Source: Arthrobacter sp. OY3WO11 (lineage in GTDB: Bacteria; Actinomycetota; Actinomycetes; Actinomycetales; Micrococcaceae). From it: 64,000 bases of DNA. The stretch lies in contig NZ_LWLP01000001.1 of assembly GCF_001641125.1 (NCBI RefSeq), forward strand, positions 1,127,390-1,191,389, given 5' to 3'. Below the pieces are notes generated by a model. The model was given only the letters and a program-made list of their open reading frames with translations, had not been told where the DNA came from and ran no database searches. Below, one piece after another: positions 1 to 8,461 of this stretch. The first letter of the stretch is position 1. Every line of letters begins with the position of its first letter. A program made the position numbers and the translations under genes.

Positions 1-234
1 CTCGGCGCCCACCATCTGGCTGGAGGTTTTCAGGCTGAGGACCGCGTCCACGGAACCTTCCAGGTCTCCCGTGGTCAGTGCCAGCCGAAGGCGTCCAATC
101 CGGTGCGGCAGGTACTCGATGAAGTTCCCCACGAAGACCCTGCAGTACCCCTCGTCCTCCTCCAGCTCCTCCCTCAACCGGTCGAGAACCGACTGGTCCA
201 CCAAGGGCCGGGGGGCATCATCTGCGGCGCTCAT
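1..234 (-). CDS. Hpt-like domain protein lacking the phospho-accepting histidine (3' end outside window)
   Basis: The ATG at 234 opens 78 codons that run off the window start. Residues about 13-78 look like a histidine phosphotransfer (Hpt) helical domain: a VLDRLREEL helix, a FVGNFIEYLPHRIGRLRLAL helix, then AVLSLKTSSQMVGAE. That last stretch corresponds to the Hpt active-site motif (typically AHxLKGSSxxxGA). The LK, SS and GA positions are kept, but the histidine is Leu here. Real Hpt proteins relay phosphate between histidine kinases and response regulators in the cytoplasm. This one could at most bind a receiver domain unless a His lies elsewhere. The C-terminal end is not visible. Confidence 0.7.
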   Translation of the reverse strand, partial: MSAADDAPRPLVDQSVLDRLREELEEDEGYCRVFVGNFIEYLPHRIGRLRLALTTGDLEGSVDAVLSLKTSSQMVGAE

Positions 235-600
235 GACGGTCCTTTCGGCGGGAACAGTCCCTTCCTGGAAGGGGGCGGTTACGTGGGGCATTTGTTTCAC
301 TTCAGGTTAGGGGCGTTGCTTTCGCGCGACGGGTTTTGGAAACAGAATTGTGGGTTTCTTGATGAGACTGCGGGTTTACCCCTACTCCGTGGAACCGTGG
401 TTTTTGCGCCTGGTTTCGCACCCGGTTTCCGCTATCGGGAGCGGCTGCAGCGGGCCGAGAATAAGGCTGTGCTGCCGGATTTGAACCAATCCATCCTTCC
501 GGCCAGCACTCAAGAATTGCGGCGGGAATGCCTAAAGATTGACTCAAGATGCCGTGAAAGCGGTGAATCCTGATGGGAGCAGGCACGCAGGAGCGGCGAT
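235..600. other. Intergenic region between vsr and the Hpt-like gene
   Basis: No convincing gene is visible in this 366-bp stretch; the overlapping ORFs are low-complexity shadows. It should hold the minus-strand promoter of the Hpt-like gene, whose ribosome-binding site reads GAAAGGACC just before the ATG. A TTAGGGG heptamer near 305 and, on the other strand, a GTAGGGG heptamer near 385 might be regulator sites, but the evidence is weak. Confidence 0.4.
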
Positions 601-1029
601 TCAGCGGCCTGTTTCCAGGAACCGCACCAGCTCGGTTTCCAGCGTTGAACTGTCCTTGAGTTCGCATTCCCACACCGTGAGGACCTGCCAGCCGGCATCT
701 TCCAGCAGGCTGCGTTGATTGGCGTCCCGATCGCGGGTCCGGCTGCGCTTGGCAGCCCAAAATTCAGCGTTGGCTTTGGGGGCGTGCAGCCCCACGCGGC
801 AGTCATGGAAGTGCCAGAAGCAGCCGTTGACAAAGATCACCTTGCGGCGGCCGGCGAACACCAGGTCCGGGTTGCCGGGCAGGCGGATGGCGCCAGCTTT
901 GCCGTGCAGCCGGTACCGGTAGCCCTTGGCATGGAGGAGCCTGCGCACCAGCAGTTCCGGCTTGGTGTTCTTGCCCCGGATCCGGGACATGTTCCAGCTG
1001 CGCCGCTCAGGAGTGAGCTTGTCCGCCAT
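601..1029 (-). CDS. vsr: Very short patch repair endonuclease (Vsr)
   Basis: The 142-aa product matches Vsr in length and motifs: RSWNMSRIRGKNTKPEL near the N terminus, the metal-binding core LPGNPDLVF, then FVNGCFWHFHDC and a C-terminal TVWECEL. Vsr nicks 5' of a T:G mismatch created by deamination of 5-methylcytosine and starts short-patch repair. It normally accompanies a DNA cytosine methyltransferase. No methyltransferase is seen within this window, so this copy is an orphan here. The minus-strand order is PPOX protein, vsr, with 19 bp between them, so co-transcription is possible. Confidence 0.93.
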   Translation of the reverse strand: MADKLTPERRSWNMSRIRGKNTKPELLVRRLLHAKGYRYRLHGKAGAIRLPGNPDLVFAGRRKVIFVNGCFWHFHDCRVGLHAPKANAEFWAAKRSRTRDRDANQRSLLEDAGWQVLTVWECELKDSSTLETELVRFLETGR

Positions 1030-1048
1030 GCCTTCAGTCTAAGAGCTC

Positions 1049-1483
1049 CTAGATTTCGCGTTCGGGCTGTTCGCCGAACTCGAAGTGGCGGCCGCTGACG
1101 GAGGTGGGCTCAATCTCCACGTAGAAGTCCTTCAGGGTGGGCACCCAAGTCTTCAGCCCCAGTTCCTCCACTGCTGCCAGTTCCGCAGAGTTGCTGAGAA
1201 CGCGGGCTTTTCCGCGCAGCACTACGGACCATGCCTCCTCGGAGAGGATGCCGTCCGTTTCGAAGAGAACCGTGGAGTTGATGGTCAACTGGGCCAGCTT
1301 GTTGCCCGGAGCCGTCCGCAGATAGATTTTCCGGTTGGCCGTGACATAGTTGACCGGGAAGATATCCGGCTCTCCTGCGACGGAGACCACCAGCCTCCCG
1401 TGCTTGGTGCCCTCCAGCAGACGCCAGGACTGCTCGTCGTCGAGCTCGAGTACGGGTTGTCCATCCACATGTTCAAACATCAT
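1049..1483 (-). CDS. Pyridoxamine 5'-phosphate oxidase-fold (FMN-binding split barrel) protein
   Basis: The 144-aa product has the pattern of small actinobacterial flavin/F420-binding split-barrel proteins: an N-terminal helix (DDEQSWRLLEGTKHGRLVV), a strand with EPDIFPVNYV, then IYLRTAPGNKLAQL and VLFETDGILSEEAWSVVLRGKARV. Such proteins bind FMN, F420 or heme and reduce or degrade varied substrates; the true substrate cannot be told from sequence. Start: two ATGs in a row (MMFEH); either works. It is followed by vsr on the same strand. Confidence 0.8.
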   Translation of the reverse strand: MMFEHVDGQPVLELDDEQSWRLLEGTKHGRLVVSVAGEPDIFPVNYVTANRKIYLRTAPGNKLAQLTINSTVLFETDGILSEEAWSVVLRGKARVLSNSAELAAVEELGLKTWVPTLKDFYVEIEPTSVSGRHFEFGEQPEREI

Positions 1484-1544
1484 GAGGCCATTCTTCTACC
1501 TAATGTAGAAACGCGCCAGAGGGTTGCGGAACTTCTGGCGCCGG

Positions 1545-1826
1545 TCAGGAGATGGCGGTTCCGTGCCGCGAGCAGCTGGCACTCCAGGCATGGGGTGACA
1601 CCTGGACCTTGAGGCGGCGCCCGCACTGGCCGCAGTAGCGCGGCGGTTCCAGCTGAAGCCGCACAGCGCACTCCCGGTGAGCGGCGCCCCCCACATGCAC
1701 ATCGCACGTCTGGGGGACGTTCGACGGCGGTGCGCTCCCGCCGTCGAACGTTTCCTGCGGGTACAACTCGCCGCAGTGGCCGCAAAAGCCGCCGGTGATT
1801 GGGCTCGTCAAACGGTTGGGGATCAT
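1545..1826 (-). CDS. bsaP: Biotin synthase auxiliary protein BsaP
   Basis: This 93-aa Cys-rich protein has an N-terminal [10 protein letters not shown] pair, single Cys residues near 41 and 53, a [13 protein letters not shown] pair near 65-68, and a C-terminal WSASCSRHG. The C-terminal half matches my recall of mycobacterial BsaP (Rv1590 type), which actinobacterial BioB needs to convert dethiobiotin to biotin, probably by supporting an Fe-S cluster. The ATG overlaps the bioB stop codon (ATGA), so the two are translationally coupled, as expected for partners. The longer N terminus with an extra CxxC relative to the mycobacterial protein is an impression from memory. Confidence 0.85.
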   Translation of the reverse strand: MIPNRLTSPITGGFCGHCGELYPQETFDGGSAPPSNVPQTCDVHVGGAAHRECAVRLQLEPPRYCGQCGRRLKVQVSPHAWSASCSRHGTAIS

Positions 1827-2842
1827 AGGGTTTTCTGGAGTTCCTTGATGGGCATGTTGAGGTCCACCAGCAGGTTGAGGTCGGCGGTGGCGGGACGGCC
1901 CAGGGTGGTGAGGTAGTTGCCGACGATGACGGCGTTGATCCCGCCCAGTAGCCCCTCGCGCGTACCAAGGTCACCGAGGGTGAGCTCCCGGCCGCCGGCG
2001 TACCGCAGGACCGTTCGGGGCATGGCCAGCCGGAACGCGGCGATGGCGCGGAGGGCGTCCTTGCCGTCCATCAGTTGCTGGTTTTCCAGCGGCGTGCCCG
2101 GCCTCGGATTGAGGAAGTTCAGCGGCACTTCGTGCGGTTCCAGGGCAGCCAGTTGCGCGGCCAGTTCTGCACGCTGCTCGAGTGACTCGCCCATGCCGAT
2201 CAGCGCCCCGCAGCACAGTTCCATTCCGGCGTCCTTGACCATGGCGCAGGTCTCCAGCCGTTCCTCGTAGCTGTGGGTGGTGACCACCTGCGGGAAGTAG
2301 CTCCGTGCCGTCTCGAGGTTGTGGTTGTAGCGGTGCACTCCCCATGAAGCGAGCTGGTCCACCTGGTGCCGGGTGAGCATGCCCAGGGAGCAGGCGATGT
2401 TGATGTCCACCTCTTCATTGATGCGGTCGACTGCGAACTTGATCTGGTTCATGAGTTTGATGTCGGGTCCGCGGACGGCTGCCACGATGCAGAATTCAGT
2501 GGCCCCTGTTGCTGCGGTTTCCTTGGCTGCCTTGACCAGCTCCGGGATGTCCAGCCAGACGCCGCGGACGGGGCTGTCAAAGAGTCCGGACTGACTGCAG
2601 AAATGGCAGTCCTCCGGGCAGCCGCCAGTCTTGATGGAGATGATCCCTTCGACCTCCACGTCCTCTCCGCAGTGCTTGAGGCGGACCTGGTGGGCAAGCT
2701 CCAGCGCGGCGGGGACGGCAGGGTCGGGGAGCCGCAGAACCTCCACCAGTTGCGCCTCCGTAAGGCCGATCCCATCCTCCAGGACCTGCTGCCGGGCGGT
2801 CTCCAAGATTGGATAGTCCGTGGTGTGGGAAGTGGTTGCCAT
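1823..2842 (-). CDS. bioB: Biotin synthase
   Basis: The 339-aa protein is a radical-SAM enzyme inserting sulfur into dethiobiotin, the last step of biotin synthesis. The [4Fe-4S]/SAM motif is [14 protein letters not shown] (CxxxCxxC) near residue 74. Other BioB landmarks are [39 protein letters not shown], and [12 protein letters not shown], which carries the Arg of the second cluster. The length is typical. It is the first gene of a bioB-bsaP operon; bioA, bioD and bioF are not in the window. The 210-bp region before it is shared with the divergent permease at 3053 and must contain its promoter. I could not identify a BioQ-type operator there. Confidence 0.96.
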   Translation of the reverse strand: MATTSHTTDYPILETARQQVLEDGIGLTEAQLVEVLRLPDPAVPAALELAHQVRLKHCGEDVEVEGIISIKTGGCPEDCHFCSQSGLFDSPVRGVWLDIPELVKAAKETAATGATEFCIVAAVRGPDIKLMNQIKFAVDRINEEVDINIACSLGMLTRHQVDQLASWGVHRYNHNLETARSYFPQVVTTHSYEERLETCAMVKDAGMELCCGALIGMGESLEQRAELAAQLAALEPHEVPLNFLNPRPGTPLENQQLMDGKDALRAIAAFRLAMPRTVLRYAGGRELTLGDLGTREGLLGGINAVIVGNYLTTLGRPATADLNLLVDLNMPIKELQKTL

Positions 2843-3052
2843 CGCCGTCCTAGCTTTCGGTTGCGTCTCTTTCCCGACAGTAATTCCGTAATGTGCGGCC
2901 GGTTTTGTGGAAGGGCAACAATGGGGGGTGGCCGCTTTTGTTTACAGCAGCAGTCAAGGCTTAACGCCGTCGAAACAAGCCCGTGACCAGGCTGTCGTTC
3001 GTGCCGGATAGCGTCGCATCAGATCCCTTAGAGACGAAAGCGACGCAATTCC

Positions 3053-4780
3053 ATGAGCAATGACAAAGAAACAACGCAGCTATTGGAGCCGCCGGCACAG
3101 CCTGGCGCCGCCGTCGTCGGAAGCGCTCCCGCGAGCACGGCGGCGGGCAACGCCGCAGCGCTGAACGCCACCAAGGAAAGCCTGGAGGACTACACGCTCC
3201 GCTTCGCGCCGCGCTCCTACCGGAAGTGGAGCGCGGGGGTGGTGGCAACCAGTGCGCTGGGCGGCATCGCCTACCTGGCGGACTTCTCCATCGGCGCGAA
3301 CATCGGGATCGCCTACGGGACCGTCAACGCTATCTTCGGCATCTTGGTTGCCGCCGTGATCATCTTCGCCACCGGCTTCCCGCTGGCCTACTACGCGGCG
3401 CGGTACAACATCGATCTTGACCTCATCACCCGCGGCTCCGGCTTCGGGTACTACGGGTCCGTGGTTACCAACGTCATCTTCGCGACGTTCACCTTCATCT
3501 TCTTCGCCCTGGAAGGCTCCATCATGGCGCAGGGCCTGGAAGTGGGTCTGGGTATTCCGCAGTGGCTGGGGTACGCCGCCTCCACGGTGATCATCATTCC
3601 GCTGGTGATCTACGGGATGAACACCCTGGCGAAGTTGCAGGTTTGGACCACCCCGCTGTGGCTGCTGCTGATGGTGGTGCCGGTGGGATACCTGCTGGTT
3701 TCGCACCCGGAGAGCATCAACACGTTCTTCGCGTACACGGGCGAATCGGGCGACGGCGGCCCCAACCTTGCGGCGGTGATGCTGGCTGCCGGCGTCTGCC
3801 TGTCCCTGATGGCGCAGATTGCCGAGCAGATTGACTACCTCCGCTTCATGCCGCCGCGCACTGAAGCCAACAAGGGTGCGTGGTGGCGGGCGGTCATCCT
3901 GGCCGGACCCGGCTGGGTGATTTTCGGTGCGATCAAGCAGATTGTGGGCCTGTTCATTGCTATTTACCTCATCGCGACCCTGGACCCGGCGGCGTCTGCC
4001 ACGGCGAATGAGCCGGTGCACCAGTTCCTGGGTGTCTACCGGGAGATGATGCCCGCCTGGCTGGCCATGACGCTCGCGGTGGTGCTGGTGGTCATCTCGC
4101 AGATCAAGATCAACGTCACCAACGCGTATTCGGGTTCGCTGGCGTGGACCAACAGCTTCACCCGCATCACCAAGACCTACCCGGGGCGCATGGTGTTCGT
4201 GGTGGTCAACCTGGCCATTGCCCTGGTCCTGATGGAAGCCAACATGTTCGACTTCCTCAACACGATTCTTGGTTTCTACGCCAACTGCGCCATGGCCTGG
4301 GTGGTCACAGTTGCGTCCGACATTGCCATCAACAAGTACCTGCTGAAGATTTCCCCCAAGGTTCCCGAGTTCCGGCGGGGCATGCTGTACGCCGTGAACC
4401 CGGTGGGCTTTGTGTCGATGCTGGCGTCCGCGGCGATTTCGATTGCGGTGTTCTTTGGTGCCTTTGGGTCCGCGATCCAGCCGTTCTCCCCGATCTTCGC
4501 GGTGGGCCTCGCCCTGGTCCTTCCGCCGGTGCTGGCCCTTGCCACCCGCGGCCGGTACTACCTCCGCCGGACCGACGACGGCATCGACCTGCCGATGTTC
4601 GACGCTGACGGGAACCCCAGCGACGCCAAGCTCCTCTGCCACGTCACCGGGATTGAGTTTGAGCGTCCGGATATGGTGCGGTCGGCACAGGACGCTCCCG
4701 ACGGCGGCCCGCAGTATGTCTCGTCGCTCGCCTTGTCCACGGACAAGACGGGGGAGTTGGTGTTGCCTCCGCAGAAGTAG
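3053..4780 (+). CDS. NCS1-family purine/cytosine-type permease
   Basis: The 575-aa integral membrane protein has about 12 predicted transmembrane segments between residues 60 and 510. They are flanked by a 50-residue Ala/Pro-rich cytoplasmic N terminus and a roughly 70-residue hydrophilic C terminus. NCS1 features include GVVATSALGGIAYLADFSIGA in TM1, ARYNIDLDLITRGSGFGYYGS, and QIAEQIDYLRFMP midway. The family imports nucleobases, allantoin, hydantoins or thiamine with Na+ or H+. The long N and C tails resemble the Arthrobacter subgroup often labelled purine-cytosine permease-like; the substrate is unknown. It stands alone, divergent from bioB, with a strong terminator 40 bp downstream. Confidence 0.85.
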   Translation: MSNDKETTQLLEPPAQPGAAVVGSAPASTAAGNAAALNATKESLEDYTLRFAPRSYRKWSAGVVATSALGGIAYLADFSIGANIGIAYGTVNAIFGILVAAVIIFATGFPLAYYAARYNIDLDLITRGSGFGYYGSVVTNVIFATFTFIFFALEGSIMAQGLEVGLGIPQWLGYAASTVIIIPLVIYGMNTLAKLQVWTTPLWLLLMVVPVGYLLVSHPESINTFFAYTGESGDGGPNLAAVMLAAGVCLSLMAQIAEQIDYLRFMPPRTEANKGAWWRAVILAGPGWVIFGAIKQIVGLFIAIYLIATLDPAASATANEPVHQFLGVYREMMPAWLAMTLAVVLVVISQIKINVTNAYSGSLAWTNSFTRITKTYPGRMVFVVVNLAIALVLMEANMFDFLNTILGFYANCAMAWVVTVASDIAINKYLLKISPKVPEFRRGMLYAVNPVGFVSMLASAAISIAVFFGAFGSAIQPFSPIFAVGLALVLPPVLALATRGRYYLRRTDDGIDLPMFDADGNPSDAKLLCHVTGIEFERPDMVRSAQDAPDGGPQYVSSLALSTDKTGELVLPPQK

Positions 4781-4820
4781 GTGGCCTTTGCGGCCACTTG
4801 AAAGTGCTTTGAAGTAGGAG

Positions 4821-4850
4821 AGCCGGCGCATTCATGCGCCGGCTTTTTCT
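4821..4850 (+). terminator. Rho-independent terminator of the NCS1 permease
   Basis: Perfect 11-bp inverted repeat AGCCGGCGCAT with a 2-nt loop (4821-4844), followed at once by a T-rich run. It lies 40 bp after the permease stop codon. Confidence 0.92.
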
Positions 4851-4991
4851 ATGACTTCTTTTACTGTCTCTGTGGGGACAAACCTTTGGCGGTAGCTGTG
4901 GATAAGTCTTATCGCTGAAATGTGACCTGGGCTACCCTTAAGTCATTGTCCGGAGTTAGCCGTCTTGAAACTACTGGGGGATTAGCGGCCC

Positions 4992-5654
4992 ATGACATTG
5001 ATCAACGTCTCTACGCCTTGGGGAATGCGCTCAGCTGCTGCGGGCGCTGTTGTTGCTGCGGCGCTGCTGCTGGCTGGATGCGCGGGCGGGGCGCCGGCGG
5101 ACCCCGGGACTGTTTCAGCGACGCCTGCAGAGTCGGCCACCTCAAGCCCTTCAGCCACCTCGACTCCAACACCCAGTGCTGTCTACAAGCCGGCCGACGC
5201 GTCCGGCCCCGCCCAAAACGTCCCCGTCCCCGTGCTGCCCGAGGTGGCGAAGACGGAGACGAAGGAGGGGCTCGAGGCGTTTGCAAGATACTGGTACTCC
5301 ACGTTGAGTTACGCCTATGAAACCGGTGACATGTCGCATCTGGAGGCAGTTTCGCAGCCCTCGTGCGGGAGCTGCGCGAAGGTGAAAGTTGAAGTAACTG
5401 ATTGGCACTCAGAGGGTCGATGGTTGGCTGGCGGGAAAATGGTCGTGGAAGGTGTTCACAGTGACTTCGTGGAGACCAGCCTTAACGAGTATCAAGCAGT
5501 TGTTCAGGTTTATCAGGACACCATTGATTACCACTTGCCTGATGGCACTATCAAAGGATCCTTGCCCCGCAAACCTGCGGTAGGTGACATCGTCGTCGCA
5601 GAATTCAGTGGCGACGGTTGGAAGGCCAAAACGGTAGAGCACCTGGTGAAATGA
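4992..5654 (+). CDS. Lipoprotein of DUF6318 type
   Basis: The 220-aa protein has a signal sequence with lipobox LLLAGC (Cys about residue 29), then a Ser/Thr/Pro-rich linker to about residue 65 and a folded domain. The domain starts with a helix (ETKEGLEAFARYWYSTLSYAYETGDMSHLEAV) and carries SCGSCAKVK, a CxxC that may be disulfide-bonded. The pattern agrees with the DUF6318 lipoproteins common in Arthrobacter, which have no known role. The linker suggests the domain stands off from the outer face of the membrane. The next gene overlaps its stop codon by ATGA, so the two are co-expressed. Confidence 0.75.
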   Translation: MTLINVSTPWGMRSAAAGAVVAAALLLAGCAGGAPADPGTVSATPAESATSSPSATSTPTPSAVYKPADASGPAQNVPVPVLPEVAKTETKEGLEAFARYWYSTLSYAYETGDMSHLEAVSQPSCGSCAKVKVEVTDWHSEGRWLAGGKMVVEGVHSDFVETSLNEYQAVVQVYQDTIDYHLPDGTIKGSLPRKPAVGDIVVAEFSGDGWKAKTVEHLVK

Positions 5655-6574
5655 TGAGTGGGCAGGACTTCCGTAATCGCTGCCTCGAGTCAGCGGTTGT
5701 AGCCTTCTTGCTTCTCTGCTTTTCAGTCACGGGGGTAAGAGCGGATACGAAAAGCTCGCCTTCCATTGGAACAGGATGGGAGGGTAACGGGGCCGCAGCC
5801 TCCGGCTGGTACCAAGATCCAGCCAGCAAGGGTTGGACGACGATACCGGTGGGTGTACCGGATGACCCCTTCAAATATCGTTTTAAGCATGTCTGTCGGG
5901 CTGATCCAAACCTCGACGGTTCAAACTGCAGCGGTCCGGACGTCCAGTGCACGGAAGGTGAGAATGGACGCACCGTAAATTGGTACAGGTCCTTAAAAGC
6001 TCTTGATGCCTTCTCCTTTTTTGCAGGCCCTACGTGTATCTACGATGAAAAGCCCGTGGATGCATTGGAGCAGATCGCAGCTGACATCCAGCGGGAGTTC
6101 CAGAGCCTGCCGGTCAATGCTGGAACGGTCGTGGCCCAACCCAGCCCGCACACGTTGAGGGGCGCTGACACCAACTTCTACGCGGAGGCAGCCGAGCAGC
6201 AGTTCGACGTCACCATGTTCGGGCAGCAGGTGCACATCGTTGCCACCCCGGTCCAGTACACGTGGAACTACGGCGACGGGACCGTGTTCGGGCCCCAGCC
6301 CTCCATGGGTGGCCCGCTGCCCCAGGACCGTTGGGGCGAAAAGACCCGGACCAGCCACGCCTACGGGGCCACCGGGGACTTCCAGGTGGTGCTGACCACC
6401 ACCTTCCAGGGAACCTACTCGGTCAATGCCGGGCCGCCCCTGCCGATTCCCGGCCAGGGCCAGTTCAGCGCGCCTCCGCAAACCATCAGCGTTTGGCGCT
6501 CGATGACGCGCAACTACGCCGACGACTGCAACGCCAACCCCCAGGGCCAGGGCTGCCCCGGGACCGCAAGGTAG
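5651..6574 (+). CDS. Exported PKD-like domain protein of unknown function
   Basis: Start ATG at 5651, chosen because it overlaps the upstream stop codon (ATGA) and puts a signal peptide (AVVAFLLLCFSVTGVRA) at the N terminus; an upstream in-frame start at 5618 would bury it. The 307-aa product is Gly/Pro/Asn-rich, with two probable disulfide pairs near residues 80-120 and one at the C terminus (DDCNANPQGQGCPG). Residues about 185-265 hold TWNYGDGT and a later HAYGATGDFQVVLTTTF, the signature of a PKD/Ig-like fold. It is translationally coupled to the DUF6318-type lipoprotein, so the two probably act together at the cell surface. Function unknown. Confidence 0.72.
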   Translation: MMSGQDFRNRCLESAVVAFLLLCFSVTGVRADTKSSPSIGTGWEGNGAAASGWYQDPASKGWTTIPVGVPDDPFKYRFKHVCRADPNLDGSNCSGPDVQCTEGENGRTVNWYRSLKALDAFSFFAGPTCIYDEKPVDALEQIAADIQREFQSLPVNAGTVVAQPSPHTLRGADTNFYAEAAEQQFDVTMFGQQVHIVATPVQYTWNYGDGTVFGPQPSMGGPLPQDRWGEKTRTSHAYGATGDFQVVLTTTFQGTYSVNAGPPLPIPGQGQFSAPPQTISVWRSMTRNYADDCNANPQGQGCPGTAR

Positions 6575-6698
6575 GCGACGGCCAATAGCCTCGAAGCCCG
6601 CCCTCCACATGCTGTGATTCCCATCGCAACAGGAATAGTTGCAGCTGCAACCCGGTTGGCCAAGGCAGTAAGTCTTCAGCCCTCGAAAGGAACCGCGC

Positions 6699-7769
6699 AT
6701 GCTGTTTTCCCCCCTCAACCTCGGCGAACTTGAGCTTCCGAACCGCCTGGTCATGGCACCTTTGACGAGGCTCCGCGCAGGTGAGGCAGGGGTTCCCGGT
6801 CCGCTGGTCGCAGAGCATTACCGCCAGCGCGCTTCCCTCGGCCTCATCGTCAGTGAAGGAACGTTCCCAACCCCGGTTGGCCGCTCCTACGCCGGCCAGC
6901 CCGGCATCGTCACCGAGGAACAGGTTGCCGGCTGGAAGAAGGTCACCGACGCCGTCCACGCCGAAGGCGGCCGCATGTTCGCCCAGATCATGCACGGCGG
7001 ACGGGTATCGCACCCTGACATCACCGGCGGGCTTGAGCTGGTGGCCCCCAGTGCCGTCGCAATTGACGGCATCGTCCGCACCCCGCAGGGGAAGCAGCCC
7101 TACCCGGTGCCGCATGCCCTGACCACGGACGAACTCCCCATGGTGATCCAGGAATTCGTCAACGCGTCACTCAACGCCATCGAAGCCGGATTCGACGGCG
7201 TCGAACTGCACTCGGCCAACGGGTACCTGCTGCACGAGTTCTTGGCCCCGAACTCCAACGTGCGGGACGACAGCTACGGCGGCTCACCCGAGAACCGTGC
7301 ACGGTTCGTCATCGAAACGGTCAACGCCCTGGTGGCAGCCGTGGGCGCCAACCGCGTTGGCATCCGCATCTCCCCGGAGCACAACGTGCAGGGCATCGCC
7401 GAGACCGACGCCGCTGACGTCCGCGCCACCTACGAGGTGCTGGTGGACAGCATCGCCCCGCTCAACCTTGCCTACCTGAGCATCCTGCACCACGAGCCTG
7501 CGGGTGACCTGGTCCAGGACCTCCGGGTTCGCTTCGGCGGGACCTTCCTGGTCAACACCGGCTTCGGCGTGATCACCACCCGTGACGAGGCAGCGTCCCT
7601 TATAAACGACGGACATGCCGACGCCGTGGTGGTGGGCCGCCCCGCCATCGCCAACCCGGACCTTGCCCGCCGCTGGAAGGAAAGCCTTCCCCTGAACGAG
7701 CCGGATCCCTCCACCTTCTACGCTGACGGCGCGGAGGGCTACACGGACTACCCCGCCTACCAGAACTAG
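6699..7769 (+). CDS. Old Yellow Enzyme family alkene reductase (NADH:flavin oxidoreductase)
   Basis: The 356-aa TIM-barrel flavoenzyme has MLFSPLNLGELELPNRLVMAPLTRLRA at the N terminus, HGGRVSHPD in the FMN region, and the substrate-binding pair in VELHSANGYLLHEFL (His/Asn). This is followed by SYGGSPENRARF and the phosphate-binding VVGRPAIANPDL near the C terminus. The family (NemA/OYE type) reduces activated C=C bonds of enals, quinones and nitro compounds using NAD(P)H and often serves electrophile detoxification. The ribosome-binding site GAAAGGAAC precedes the ATG. It appears monocistronic, with a hairpin after it. Confidence 0.93.
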   Translation: MLFSPLNLGELELPNRLVMAPLTRLRAGEAGVPGPLVAEHYRQRASLGLIVSEGTFPTPVGRSYAGQPGIVTEEQVAGWKKVTDAVHAEGGRMFAQIMHGGRVSHPDITGGLELVAPSAVAIDGIVRTPQGKQPYPVPHALTTDELPMVIQEFVNASLNAIEAGFDGVELHSANGYLLHEFLAPNSNVRDDSYGGSPENRARFVIETVNALVAAVGANRVGIRISPEHNVQGIAETDAADVRATYEVLVDSIAPLNLAYLSILHHEPAGDLVQDLRVRFGGTFLVNTGFGVITTRDEAASLINDGHADAVVVGRPAIANPDLARRWKESLPLNEPDPSTFYADGAEGYTDYPAYQN

Positions 7770-7803
7770 GACGGCAATTAACCAGAACTAGGACGACAAT
7801 TAA
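7760..7803. repeat. 22-bp tandem duplication spanning a stop codon
   Basis: Two adjacent 22-nt units (7760-7781 and 7782-7803) differ at a single base. The first contains the TAG stop of the Old Yellow Enzyme gene, so the last codons and the stop are duplicated just downstream. Confidence 0.9.
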
Positions 7804-7840
7804 CGACGGCGGCGGCACCCGGCTTGGGTGCCGCCGTCGT
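7803..7840 (+). terminator. Hairpin after the Old Yellow Enzyme gene
   Basis: ACGACGGCGGC...ACCC pairs with GGGTGCCGCCGTCGT after a short loop, leaving one 3-nt bulge in the left arm. There is no T-tract, so it is either an actinobacterial-style terminator or an mRNA-stabilising hairpin. Confidence 0.6.
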
Positions 7841-8009
7841 TGGCTGCGCGGTGTGCTGTCCCGGCAGCGGGCGCCGCAGGCCATCCGACGGCCTTTGGCT
7901 CAAGCTCTGGAAATTTGGCCCGCCGGGTCCTCCAGGATGCCGGCGGTGATCGAATCGTACTCCAGCGAATGGACTTTTACTAGGGCCATATGTGGGCTGC
8001 GTCAACCCG

Positions 8010-8306
8010 CTACAGCAGCGCTTCCCTGCCGGTTCCTTCCTTCATGACAAGCCTTCCGTCCTCGATCGAAACGAGCACGCTTTTTGGCCTGCCGCTCACC
8101 TTGGTGATTGCCTTCAGGCCGCGGTTCGTGACCTCCACGCCCACCTGTGCACCTTTCGCCGGCAGCTCCACGGACACCTCGTTAGCGATGCCGAGAATCG
8201 GGTTGGTGGAGACTCCAACGTCCCGCCGCGCCTGCTTCCCGTTAACCGTCACGGTGATGTTGGCCTCGTCGAACCCCTCCTGAAAAATGATAAGCAGTTC
8301 CCTCAT
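8010..8306 (-). CDS. Small beta-rich protein of unknown function
   Basis: The ATG at 8306 is preferred over an upstream one because GAGGAAGAGG lies 8-17 bases before it. The 98-aa product alternates short beta-like stretches (ITVTVNGKQA, GIANEVSVELPAKGAQVGVEVTNRG, KSVLVSIEDGRLVMKEG). It has no signal peptide, membrane helix or cysteines. It could be a small beta-sandwich domain. I do not recognise a family. It is divergent from tex. Confidence 0.55.
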   Translation of the reverse strand: MRELLIIFQEGFDEANITVTVNGKQARRDVGVSTNPILGIANEVSVELPAKGAQVGVEVTNRGLKAITKVSGRPKSVLVSIEDGRLVMKEGTGREALL

Positions 8307-8461
8307 GGTGGCCTCTTCCTCGAGCATTGGCTGCCTGTGACGGCATCTCCACTACAGCACTTTGCCAGCGGCAGCGGAATACCCTTGCCCGGAACAACCG
8401 GGGTGAGCGGACTCGTGCCTCAGCAGTGGAGCCGCGCAACCCGGTAAGGCAAGATGTTCTG

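Noticed and set aside
477..487. T-loop-like sequence (minus strand GGTTCAAATCC) suggesting a tRNA
   Set aside because: No acceptor, D or anticodon arms fit around it and no CCA end is present.
3080..4831. 583-aa minus-strand ORF opposite the NCS1 permease
   Set aside because: It is a shadow: His/Arg/Glu-rich composition, no family motif, and the plus strand encodes a clear transporter.
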